Source: an uncultured Lysobacter sp. (lineage in GTDB: Bacteria > Pseudomonadota > Gammaproteobacteria > Xanthomonadales > Xanthomonadaceae). From it: DNA of 12,399 nucleotides. The first letter of the stretch is position 1. Every line of letters begins with the position of its first letter. The notes beneath the pieces are model-generated. The model was given only the letters and a program-made list of their open reading frames with translations, ran no database searches and was not told where the DNA came from. The stretch spans positions 1-12,399 of the forward strand of contig CAMLHR010000012.1 of assembly GCA_946479915.1 (NCBI GenBank). Reading direction: 5' to 3'. Shown piece by piece: positions 7,093 to 12,399 of the stretch. Made by a program: the position numbers and the translations under genes.

Positions 7093-7110
7093 CGGGGATG
7101 ATAGTCCCCG
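7093..7110 (-). promoter_or_regulatory. Candidate -10 box inside a perfect hairpin before the hydrolase gene
   Basis: CGGGGA (7093-7098) and TCCCCG (7105-7110) form a perfect 6-bp inverted repeat with a 6-nt loop. It fills most of the 26-bp gap between the cytochrome stop and the hydrolase ATG. On the minus strand TATCAT (7103 to 7098, 5 of 6 to TATAAT) overlaps loop and stem and lies seven bases before the ATG, so a transcript would be nearly leaderless. There is no T-run after the stem, so termination is unlikely to be efficient. No good -35 was found. Confidence 0.35.
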
Positions 7111-7116
7111 CGTCGT

Positions 7117-7632
7117 CTATTGCAGGTTGCCGACCATCCAGTCGACGGTGGCGACGACCTGCTCGTCGGTCAGCGCCGGGTTGCCGCCCTTCGGCGGCAT
7201 GAAGCCGGACTGGCCCTGGTAGCCCTCGATCGCGTGCTGGTGCAGCACGTCCATGCCCTGGGCGATGCGGGCCGACCACTCGGTGCTCACCAGCTTGGGC
7301 GCGCCGCCGACGCCGGCGGTGTGGCAGCCGCCGCAGAGGTTCTGGTAGATCACCGAACCGTCGAGCGTGCCGCCGTAGGCGACCTGCGAAGCCGCCGCTT
7401 CGGCCGCGGCCGCGGCGGCGGCCGCCTGCGCGGCGGCACCGGTGGCACCGGCGTAGACCGCGCCGACCGGCGCGATGCGCGCCTCGGTGCGCGCCGTCAC
7501 CGACGGCGGCTCTTCCTTCGGCAGCACGCCGTTGAAATGGTGCGCGAGCAGGATCAGGCCGATGGTCACCAGCGCCAGGAAGCCGATCACCATCGAGAAT
7601 TTCTTGAGGAAGTCCAGGTCGTAATTCCGCAC
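7117..7632 (-). CDS. Membrane-anchored class I cytochrome c (cytochrome c5-like)
   Basis: Protein of 171 aa from a GTG start. One uncleaved-looking membrane segment at about 12-31 (FSMVIGFLALVTIGLILLA) anchors it. An alanine-rich linker (61-82, including a run of eight Ala) leads to a single heme domain. Heme is attached at CGGCH (Cys100, Cys103, His104), and Met145 in GFMPPKGG is the likely second axial ligand. The cytochrome c5 family carries electrons in the periplasm to terminal oxidases; the exact partner is unknown. The GTG at 7632 is chosen over the longer frame because the upstream ATG lies inside the tRNA-Arg gene. MRNYDLDFLKKFS is also the form I recall for homologues, and AGGGTGG sits four bases upstream. 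It heads a same-strand run with the hydrolase and zapE genes. Confidence 0.88.
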   Translation of the reverse strand: MRNYDLDFLKKFSMVIGFLALVTIGLILLAHHFNGVLPKEEPPSVTARTEARIAPVGAVYAGATGAAAQAAAAAAAAEAAASQVAYGGTLDGSVIYQNLCGGCHTAGVGGAPKLVSTEWSARIAQGMDVLHQHAIEGYQGQSGFMPPKGGNPALTDEQVVATVDWMVGNLQ

Positions 7633-7647
7633 GATCCACCCTTGCAC

Positions 7648-7660
7648 GCGGCCTTGCCGC
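7648..7660 (-). other. Small hairpin between tRNA-Arg and the cytochrome gene
   Basis: GCGGC (7648-7652) and GCCGC (7656-7660) form a 5-bp stem with a 3-nt loop, in the 41-bp gap between the tRNA 3' end and the cytochrome GTG. No T-run follows on the minus strand, so it is a weak terminator candidate at most. It could equally be a processing or leader structure if tRNA and cytochrome are cotranscribed. Confidence 0.3.
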
Positions 7661-7673
7661 AACGAAACGAGTT

Positions 7674-7750
7674 TGGCGCGCCCGGAGGGATTCGAACCCC
7701 CGACCAATGGCTTCGGAAGCCACTACTCTATCCGGCTGAGCTACGGGCGC
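7674..7750 (-). tRNA. tRNA-Arg (anticodon CCG)
   Basis: The minus strand folds into a complete cloverleaf of 77 nt with an encoded CCA end. The acceptor stem GCGCCCG pairs with CGGGCGC (discriminator G). The D arm is GCTC...GAGT, the anticodon arm GTGGC-TTCCGAA-GCCAT gives anticodon CCG (reads CGG), and the T arm is GGGGG-TTCGAAT-CCCTC. All stems pair, with a few G-T pairs. CGG is a frequent arginine codon in such GC-rich DNA. The cytochrome c gene starts 41 bp downstream on the same strand. Confidence 0.97.
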
Positions 7751-7788
7751 GTGCCGCCGCGGGCGCCTCGGCACGCCGCTGGGCGCGC

Positions 7789-7817
7789 ATTGTCGCACAC
7801 GGCCGCAGGGCCGGAAA
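7789..7817 (-). promoter_or_regulatory. Candidate promoter of tRNA-Arg
   Basis: On the minus strand TTTCCG (7817 to 7812, 3 of 6 to TTGACA) and GACAAT (7794 to 7789, 4 of 6 to TATAAT) are 17 bp apart. They would start transcription about 30 bases before the tRNA. The 93-bp gap between tRNA and ubiA also holds a 6-bp inverted repeat, GTGCCG (7751-7756) with CGGCAC (7769-7774), in the putative tRNA leader. Confidence 0.35.
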
Positions 7818-7843
7818 CGTTCGCGGGGTAAGCTTCCCTGCCC

Positions 7844-8731
7844 ATGTCACGCCATTCCACGGCCATCGAACCCGCCTGGCGCGCGCGCCTGCGCCTGTAC
7901 TGGCAACTGGTGCGCGGCGACCGGCCGATCGGTTGGCTCCTGCTGCTGTGGCCGACCTGGTGGGGCCTGTGGATCGCGGCCGAGGGCGTGCCGCCCTGGT
8001 GGCCGCTGGTCGTGTTCACGGCGGGCGTCTGGCTGACGCGTTCGGCCGGCTGCGTGATCAACGACTACGCCGACCGCTGGCTCGATCCGCTGGTGGCGCG
8101 CACGCGCGGCCGCCCGCTCGCGACCGGCGCCGTGTCCGGCCGCGAGGCGCTGGCGGTGTTCGCGGTGCTGATGCTGGTCGCCTTCGCCCTGGTGCTCACC
8201 CTCAACACCCTGACCCTGTGGCTGAGCGTGGTCGGGCTGGTGCTGGCGATGACCTATCCGTACCTGAAGCGGCACACCTACCTGCCGCAGGTGTACCTGG
8301 GGGTGGCGTTCGGCTGGGGCATCCCGATGGCGTTCGCCGCGGTGCGAGGCGACGTGCCGGCGATCGCCTGGGTGCTGTACGTGGCGAACATCTTCTGGGC
8401 GACGGCGTACGACACCTGGTACGCGATGGTGGACCGCGACGACGACCTGCGCGCCGGCGCGAAGTCCACCGCGATCCTGTTCGGCGACCTCGACCTGGTG
8501 GCGTTGGCCGTGCTGTTCGCGCTGTTCCTGGCCGCGCTGGTGCTGGTGGGGCGTCGCGCCGGACTGGACGGCGCCTACTGGTGGGGTCTGGGCGCGGCAA
8601 CGTTGCTGGTCGCATGGCAGTTCGTGCTGGGACGCCAGCGCGACCGCGACGGGTGCTTCCGCGCGTTCCTGTCCAACCACTGGGTCGGGCTGGCGGTCTT
8701 CGCCGGCATCGCCATCGCGTACGGCTGGTAG
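7844..8731 (+). CDS. ubiA: 4-hydroxybenzoate polyprenyltransferase UbiA
   Basis: Integral membrane prenyltransferase of 295 aa, the normal family length. It joins a polyprenyl chain to 4-hydroxybenzoate, an early committed step of ubiquinone synthesis, at the inner membrane. Both Asp-rich Mg-diphosphate motifs are intact: NDYADRWLD (73-81) and [12 protein letters not shown] (190-201), the latter followed by [12 protein letters not shown]. Several hydrophobic helices are visible (about 28-47, 53-71, 103-135, 149-166, 173-189, 218-235, 246-262, 280-295). The ATG fits the typical N-terminus [19 protein letters not shown] region (here [16 protein letters not shown]). The upstream CGGGGTAAG is rather far from the ATG for a ribosome site. 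The gene is transcribed away from the tRNA and its TAG is one base from the convergent comF stop. Confidence 0.95.
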   Translation: MSRHSTAIEPAWRARLRLYWQLVRGDRPIGWLLLLWPTWWGLWIAAEGVPPWWPLVVFTAGVWLTRSAGCVINDYADRWLDPLVARTRGRPLATGAVSGREALAVFAVLMLVAFALVLTLNTLTLWLSVVGLVLAMTYPYLKRHTYLPQVYLGVAFGWGIPMAFAAVRGDVPAIAWVLYVANIFWATAYDTWYAMVDRDDDLRAGAKSTAILFGDLDLVALAVLFALFLAALVLVGRRAGLDGAYWWGLGAATLLVAWQFVLGRQRDRDGCFRAFLSNHWVGLAVFAGIAIAYGW

Positions 8732-8732
8732 C

Positions 8733-9461
8733 TCAGGCGACCCGCGCGCACACCCACGCATCCACCCGGGCGACGCCGGCCCGGCGCAGGGCCAGGGCCG
8801 CCGCGTGCAGGGTGGCGCCCGTGGTCATGACGTCGTCCACCAGCGCCACGTGTGCCGGGAGCGGGGCGCCGGGCCACGCGGCGAACGCCCCGCGGAGGTT
8901 CCGGCGCCGCCCGACGGCGTCCAGCCGCGACTGGGGCTCGGTGTCGCGGATCCGTCGCAAGCCCTCGGCGAGGACCGGCAGCCCCAGCGCGCGGGCCAGC
9001 GGCCGGGCCAGTTCCAGGGCCTGGTCGTAACCCCGCTGCCGGAGCCGGGCGAGCGCCAGCGGGATGGGCAGCAGCGCGCCCGGCCGGGCCACGTCCGCGA
9101 GCGCCACCGCCATCGCGCCCGCCAGCAGCCGCCCCGCCGCCAGGTCGCCGTGGAACTTCAGCCGCGGCAGCAGCCGGTCGACCGGCGGCCGGTAGGCGAA
9201 GGCGGCATGGACCGCGTCGAGCAGCGGCGCCTTCCGCAGGCAACGGCCGCACGCGGACGCGGGCGAGGACAGCGGCAACGCGCAACGGGGGCAGGCCAGC
9301 CTGGCCCAGGGGAGGGACGCCGCGCAGGCGACGCAGAGGTCGTGGCCGCGGGCCCCGCCGGCGCTGCACAGCAGGCAGCGCGCCGGCCAGAGGTCGCGGC
9401 CGAGCCGGGCCAGGGCCCCGTCAACCCGGCGGACGTGGATCTGGTTGACAGGCCCCGGCAT
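8733..9461 (-). CDS. comF: ComF-family phosphoribosyltransferase-like protein
   Basis: Protein of 242 aa. The N-terminal half has four Cys pairs, C29/C32, C43/C46, C57/C60 and C71/C74, likely a zinc-binding double-zinc-ribbon. The C-terminal half is a phosphoribosyltransferase-like domain with the family motif [14 protein letters not shown] (143-156) and the PRPP loop [14 protein letters not shown] (205-218). ComF/GntX relatives are needed for DNA uptake in naturally competent bacteria, but the biochemical activity is not settled, so a role in competence here is only inferred. The ATG at 9461 is the only good start near the conserved region; upstream codons would run into the bioB leader. With this start, codons 4-15 contain the BirA-type operator of the bio operon. 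Convergent with ubiA, divergent from bioB. Confidence 0.88.
   Translation of the reverse strand: MPGPVNQIHVRRVDGALARLGRDLWPARCLLCSAGGARGHDLCVACAASLPWARLACPRCALPLSSPASACGRCLRKAPLLDAVHAAFAYRPPVDRLLPRLKFHGDLAAGRLLAGAMAVALADVARPGALLPIPLALARLRQRGYDQALELARPLARALGLPVLAEGLRRIRDTEPQSRLDAVGRRRNLRGAFAAWPGAPLPAHVALVDDVMTTGATLHAAALALRRAGVARVDAWVCARVA
9420..9449. promoter_or_regulatory. Candidate BirA (biotin repressor) operator
   Basis: GTCAACC (9420-9426) and GGTTGAC (9443-9449) are perfect inverted repeats separated by 16 bp. With flanks the half sites read CCGTCAACC and GGTTGACAG, 6 of 9 and 7 of 9 to the known BirA operator halves TTGTAAACC and GGTTTACAA. As I recall it, the E. coli bio operator has the same 16-bp spacing. 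The right half contains the consensus -35 TTGACA of the putative bioB promoter, so bound BirA-biotinyl-AMP would block RNA polymerase. The site lies inside the first codons of comF. No birA gene is in the window. Confidence 0.65.
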
Positions 9462-9473
9462 GGTTTCCAGACT
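9445..9473 (+). promoter_or_regulatory. bioB: Candidate promoter of the bioBFH operon
   Basis: A perfect -35 box TTGACA (9445-9450) is followed after 17 bp by CAGACT (9468-9473, 3 of 6 to TATAAT, keeping the key second A and final T). Transcription would start near 9480, giving a leader of about 30 bases that includes the GGGGA ribosome site (9500-9504). The -10 is weak, so the call depends on the -35, the spacing and its overlap with the operator. Confidence 0.45.
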
Positions 9474-9510
9474 GCCCGGCTTGCCACGCCAACTCCGTCG
9501 GGGATCGCCC

Positions 9511-10527
9511 ATGCCACCGGTCAGCCTGCGCCACGACTGGACCCGCGACGAGGTCCTGGACCTCTTCGCGCTGCCGTTCACCGAGCTCCTGCACCGGGCG
9601 GGCACCGCCCACCGGCAGCACTTCGACCCGACCCAGGTCCAGGTCTCGACGCTGCTGTCGGTGAAGACCGGCGGCTGCCCCGAGGACTGCGGCTATTGCC
9701 CGCAGGCCGCGCGCTACCACACGGGCGTGGACGCCACGAAGCTCATGTCGACCGAGGCGGTCGTCGAAAAGGCGCGCCAGGCGAAGGCCGCCGGCGCCTC
9801 GCGCTTCTGCATGGGCGCCGCGTGGCGCTCGCCCAAGGACCGCGACATCCCGAAGGTGGCCGCGATGATCCGCGAGGTGAAGGCGCTCGGCCTGGAGACC
9901 TGCGCCACCCTCGGCATGCTCAGCGACACCCAGGCGCATGCGCTCAGGGATGCCGGGCTCGACTACTACAACCACAACCTGGACACCGCGCCGGAGTTCT
10001 ACGGCGAGGTCATCCACACCCGCGAGTACCAGGACCGCCTGCACACGCTGGGCCACGTGCGCGACGCCGGCATGAAGACCTGCTGCGGCGGCATCGTCGG
10101 CATGGGCGAGTCGCGCGACCAGCGCGCCGGCCTGCTGCAGGCGCTGGCCAACCTGCCGGCGCATCCGGATTCGGTGCCGATCAACCGCCTGGTGCGGGTG
10201 GCGGGCACGCCGCTGGAGGGCACCGCGGAACTCGACCCGTTCGAGTTCGTGCGCACGATCGCGGTCGCCCGCCTGATGATGCCGCGGTCGATGGTGCGGC
10301 TGTCCGCCGGGCGCGAGACGATGAGCGACGAACTGCAGGCGCTGTGCTTCGCCGCCGGCGCCAACTCGATCTTCCACGGCGAGAAGCTGCTGACCACGGG
10401 CAATCCCGATGTCGCGAAGGACCAGGCGCTGTTCGAGCGCCTGGGCCTCGTGCCGATGCCCGTCGCCGACGCCGGCGCGGACGCCTGCGGCGGCACCGTG
10501 CACGCGTCGATCGCAGACGCCGCCTGA
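9511..10527 (+). CDS. bioB: Biotin synthase BioB (radical SAM)
   Basis: Enzyme of 338 aa that inserts sulfur into dethiobiotin, the last step of biotin synthesis, in the cytoplasm. The radical-SAM cluster motif CPEDCGYC gives Cys56, Cys60 and Cys63 for the [4Fe-4S] centre. Ligands of the second [2Fe-2S] centre align with a constant +3 offset to the E. coli enzyme: Cys100 ([11 protein letters not shown]), Cys131 (ETCATLGML), Cys191 ([13 protein letters not shown]) and Arg263 (MVRLSAGRE). YNHNLDT (153-159) and [15 protein letters not shown] (285-299) are also typical. The ATG at 9511 has GGGGA six bases upstream and begins a normal-length protein; an earlier TTG frame start falls in the operator/promoter and was rejected. 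First gene of the bioBFH operon, probably repressed by BirA. Confidence 0.97.
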   Translation: MPPVSLRHDWTRDEVLDLFALPFTELLHRAGTAHRQHFDPTQVQVSTLLSVKTGGCPEDCGYCPQAARYHTGVDATKLMSTEAVVEKARQAKAAGASRFCMGAAWRSPKDRDIPKVAAMIREVKALGLETCATLGMLSDTQAHALRDAGLDYYNHNLDTAPEFYGEVIHTREYQDRLHTLGHVRDAGMKTCCGGIVGMGESRDQRAGLLQALANLPAHPDSVPINRLVRVAGTPLEGTAELDPFEFVRTIAVARLMMPRSMVRLSAGRETMSDELQALCFAAGANSIFHGEKLLTTGNPDVAKDQALFERLGLVPMPVADAGADACGGTVHASIADAA

Positions 10528-10535
10528 CCCGACGC

Positions 10536-11735
10536 ATGCAGCGCCCGGATCCGCGCGAGCGCATCGCCACGCTGCGGACGCAACGCGACGACGCCGCGCG
10601 CCGCCGCCTGCGCCGCACCGTCACCCGGCGCGACGGCTGCCGGCTGGAAGTGGACGGACGCTGGCTGCTGGACTTCTGCGGCAACGACTACCTCGGCCTG
10701 TCGCAGCACTTCAGCGTCGTCGGCGCGCTGCAGGACAGCGCCGCGCAGGACGGGACCGGCGGGCTCGCCTCGCCGCTGGTGTGCGGGCACCACGCGGTGC
10801 ACGAGGCGCTCGAGCGCGAACTCGCCGACTGGTTGCAGGTGCCCCGCGCGCTGCTGTTCGGCAGCGGGTTCATGGCCAACCTCGCGGTGCTGCAGTCGCT
10901 GCTGCGCGAGGACGACGCCTGCGTGCAGGACCGGCTGAACCACGCCAGCCTGCTCGACGCCGCGCGCCTGGCCGGCTGCCGGCTGCGCCGCTACCCGCAC
11001 GCCGACCCCGAGGGCGCCGTGCGCCAGTTGCGCAGCCTGCCGACCGGCGCCGCGGTGCTGGCCACCGACGGTGTCTTCAGCATGGACGGCGACCTGGCCC
11101 CGCTGCGCGAACTCGCCCTGGTCGCGCGCGTGCAGAAGGCGCTGCTGTACGTGGACGACGCGCACGGCGTCGGCGTGGTCGGCCCCGACGGGCGCGGCAG
11201 CGTCGCCGCGTGCCGCCTCGACGTCGCGCAGGTGCCGCTGCGGCTGGCCACGCTGGGCAAGGCCCTGGCCGCGCACGGCGCGGTCGTGGCGGGCGAGGCC
11301 GACCTCGTCGACCACCTCGCCGAGACGGCGCGGCCCTACGTGTACAGCACCGCGATGCCGCCGCCGCTGGCCGCCGCGGCGCTCGAGGCGGTGAAGCTCG
11401 CGCGGCGCGACCACTGGCGCCGCGAGAAGCTGAAGGTGCTGGCCGACCGCCTGCGCCAGGGCGCGCGCGCGGCCGGCTTCGAACTGTTGCCGTCGGAGAC
11501 GCCGATCCAGCCGCTGGTGGTCGGCGACGACCGCGCCGTGCTCGCGATGTCGCGGGCACTCGAGGAACAGGGCTACTGGGTCGCCGCGATCCGCCCGCCG
11601 ACGGTGCCGGAAGGCGGCGCCCGGCTCCGCATCACGCTGTCCGCGCTGCACGGCGCGGAGGAAGTGGACGGCCTGCTCGAGGCGTTGCGCTGGGCGCGCG
11701 ACGCGGTCGCGCGCGGCTACGCGGCCAGCCCGTGA
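10536..11735 (+). CDS. bioF: 8-amino-7-oxononanoate synthase BioF
   Basis: PLP enzyme of 399 aa that condenses pimeloyl-ACP (or -CoA) with L-alanine to give 7-keto-8-aminopelargonate, the first ring-assembly step of biotin synthesis. Visible landmarks: NDYLGL (50-55), the substrate/PLP loop [15 protein letters not shown] (109-123), the His that stacks on PLP in [11 protein letters not shown] (His136), PLP-binding DDAHG (Asp207, His210) and the Schiff-base lysine Lys242 in [12 protein letters not shown]. Normal family length. The ATG lies 8 bp after the bioB stop with no obvious ribosome site, so translation may depend on re-initiation from bioB; the open frame extends far upstream through bioB as a shadow. 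The stop overlaps the bioH start as GTGA. Confidence 0.96.
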   Translation: MQRPDPRERIATLRTQRDDAARRRLRRTVTRRDGCRLEVDGRWLLDFCGNDYLGLSQHFSVVGALQDSAAQDGTGGLASPLVCGHHAVHEALERELADWLQVPRALLFGSGFMANLAVLQSLLREDDACVQDRLNHASLLDAARLAGCRLRRYPHADPEGAVRQLRSLPTGAAVLATDGVFSMDGDLAPLRELALVARVQKALLYVDDAHGVGVVGPDGRGSVAACRLDVAQVPLRLATLGKALAAHGAVVAGEADLVDHLAETARPYVYSTAMPPPLAAAALEAVKLARRDHWRREKLKVLADRLRQGARAAGFELLPSETPIQPLVVGDDRAVLAMSRALEEQGYWVAAIRPPTVPEGGARLRITLSALHGAEEVDGLLEALRWARDAVARGYAASP

Positions 11736-12399
11736 GCGGACTGCACGTCGAGGTCGCGGGCCGGGGCCCGCCGCTGGTGCTGCTGCACGGCTGGGCGATG
11801 CACGGCGGCGTGTTCGCGCCGCTGGTGGCGCGACTGCGCGAGGACTTCACCCTGCATGTCGTCGACCTGCCCGGCCATGGCGGGAGCCGCGCGTGCGACG
11901 TGCCGCTGGCGCTGGACGCCTGCGCACGCGCGGTGGCAGGCGCCGTGCCCGTTGCGCCCTGGCTCGGCTGGTCGCTCGGCGGGCTGGTCGCGCTGCAGGC
12001 GGCCGCCGCGTGGCCGGAGCGCGTGCCTGCCCTGCTGATGCTGTGCGCGAGCCCGTGCTTCGTGCGCGCGGACGGGTGGCGCCACGCCGTCTCCGCGGAG
12101 ATCTTCCGCGACTTCGCCGCCGGCCTGCGCGGCGACTACGCCGGCACGCTCGACCGCTTCATCGCGCTCGAGGCGTTCGGCTCCGACCACGCGCGCGAGG
12201 AGATCCGCGCCTTGCGCGCCGAAGTGCTTGCGCGCGGCGAACCCGATCCGTCGGTGCTGGCCGACGGCCTCGACGTGCTGGAACGCAGCGACCTGCGACC
12301 GCTGCTGCCGTCGCTGCGGGTGCCGAGCCTGTGGCTGGCCGGTCGCCGCGACCGCCTCGTGGACCCGCGCGCGATGCAGGCGGCCGCGGCGCTCGCTCC
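11732..12399 (+). CDS. bioH: Pimeloyl-ACP methyl ester carboxylesterase BioH (3' end outside the window)
   Basis: Partial gene with 222 codons visible and no stop before the window ends. BioH hydrolyses pimeloyl-ACP methyl ester and so ends fatty-acid-type elongation and feeds BioF. The alpha/beta hydrolase signatures are [14 protein letters not shown] (15-28), [10 protein letters not shown] (43-52), nucleophile elbow GWSLGG with Ser81, and the acid Asp207 in [11 protein letters not shown]. These match E. coli BioH Ser82 and Asp207; the catalytic His (about 235) should lie just beyond the edge. The start is GTG, overlapping the bioF stop as GTGA, so it is translationally coupled. There is no signal peptide. 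In E. coli bioH is unlinked to the bio operon; here it is within it. bioC and possibly bioD may follow outside the window. Confidence 0.93.
   Translation, partial: MSGLHVEVAGRGPPLVLLHGWAMHGGVFAPLVARLREDFTLHVVDLPGHGGSRACDVPLALDACARAVAGAVPVAPWLGWSLGGLVALQAAAAWPERVPALLMLCASPCFVRADGWRHAVSAEIFRDFAAGLRGDYAGTLDRFIALEAFGSDHAREEIRALRAEVLARGEPDPSVLADGLDVLERSDLRPLLPSLRVPSLWLAGRRDRLVDPRAMQAAAALA

Noticed and set aside
7633..7707. Longer N-terminus for the cytochrome starting at an ATG inside the tRNA region
   Set aside because: That start lies within the tRNA-Arg gene and adds non-family residues. The GTG at 7632 has an adjacent ribosome-binding-like AGGGTGG.
8720..8760. Bidirectional terminator between ubiA and comF
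   Set aside because: No inverted repeat with flanking A/T tracts is present, and the gap is one base.
7120..9030. Plus-strand frame of about 630 codons spanning the cytochrome, tRNA, ubiA and part of comF
   Set aside because: It is antisense to the cytochrome, reads through the tRNA and is out of frame with the intact UbiA, so it is a shadow.
9445..9510. Earlier bioB start at TTG 9445 or ATG 9460
   Set aside because: These fall in the promoter/operator segment and add an atypical basic extension. The ATG at 9511 has GGGGA at good spacing and gives the standard length.
10688..11559. Minus-strand frames opposite bioF
   Set aside because: bioF has all catalytic residues and full length; the antisense frames are low complexity.
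1..12399. CRISPR array, insertion sequence, phage or attachment site
   Set aside because: No regularly spaced direct repeats, transposase or integrase motifs were seen. The tRNA-Arg is intact, but I saw no duplicated 3' end nearby that would indicate an integration site.

Overview
The window is a very GC-rich stretch of bacterial chromosome, most likely from a gammaproteobacterium of the Lysobacteraceae/Xanthomonadaceae (Lysobacter or Luteimonas type). This rests on three things: the gene set and order (cytochrome c5-like gene, tRNA-Arg(CCG), ubiA, comF, bioBFH), protein wording that I recognise from that family, and short palindromic repeats with a GCCGCTTCAGCGGC core, which are common in those genomes. 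The assignment is inference from pattern memory; no search was run.

Layout. Positions 1-143 are a small repeat-bearing intergenic segment. Positions 144-5244 (minus strand) form one compact five-gene ABC export operon. It reads, in transcription order, ATPase, three different periplasmic adaptor proteins in a row, and a MacB-type permease, with every junction overlapping. Positions 5302-7632 (minus strand) hold three further genes: a membrane-anchored class I cytochrome c, a small alpha/beta hydrolase and the AFG1-type ATPase ZapE. A tRNA-Arg(CCG) gene lies just upstream of the cytochrome gene on the same strand. ubiA (plus strand) starts 93 bp beyond the tRNA and converges on comF (minus strand) with one base between the stop codons. 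comF is divergent from the biotin operon bioB-bioF-bioH (plus strand); bioH runs off the right edge.

How the genes work together. The ABC operon should build an inner-membrane ATPase/permease with periplasmic adaptors. No outer-membrane channel gene is present, so a TolC-like partner must be encoded elsewhere. The substrate cannot be read from the sequence. UbiA makes the prenylated precursor of ubiquinone and the cytochrome is respiratory, so the middle of the window has a respiratory flavour. BioH, BioF and BioB act in biotin synthesis: BioH releases pimeloyl-ACP, BioF makes 7-keto-8-aminopelargonate and BioB closes the final ring. A BirA-type operator with the 16-bp spacing I recall for E. 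coli bioO lies before bioB, overlaps a consensus -35 box and extends into the comF coding start.

Most of the window is ordinary core genome. The parts most worth a second look are the triple-adaptor ABC operon, a dispersed palindromic repeat that sits inside the signal-peptide codons of one adaptor, and the BirA operator embedded in comF. I found no CRISPR array, insertion sequence, phage gene or clearly undescribed system. There is no gene-free stretch longer than 300 bases.
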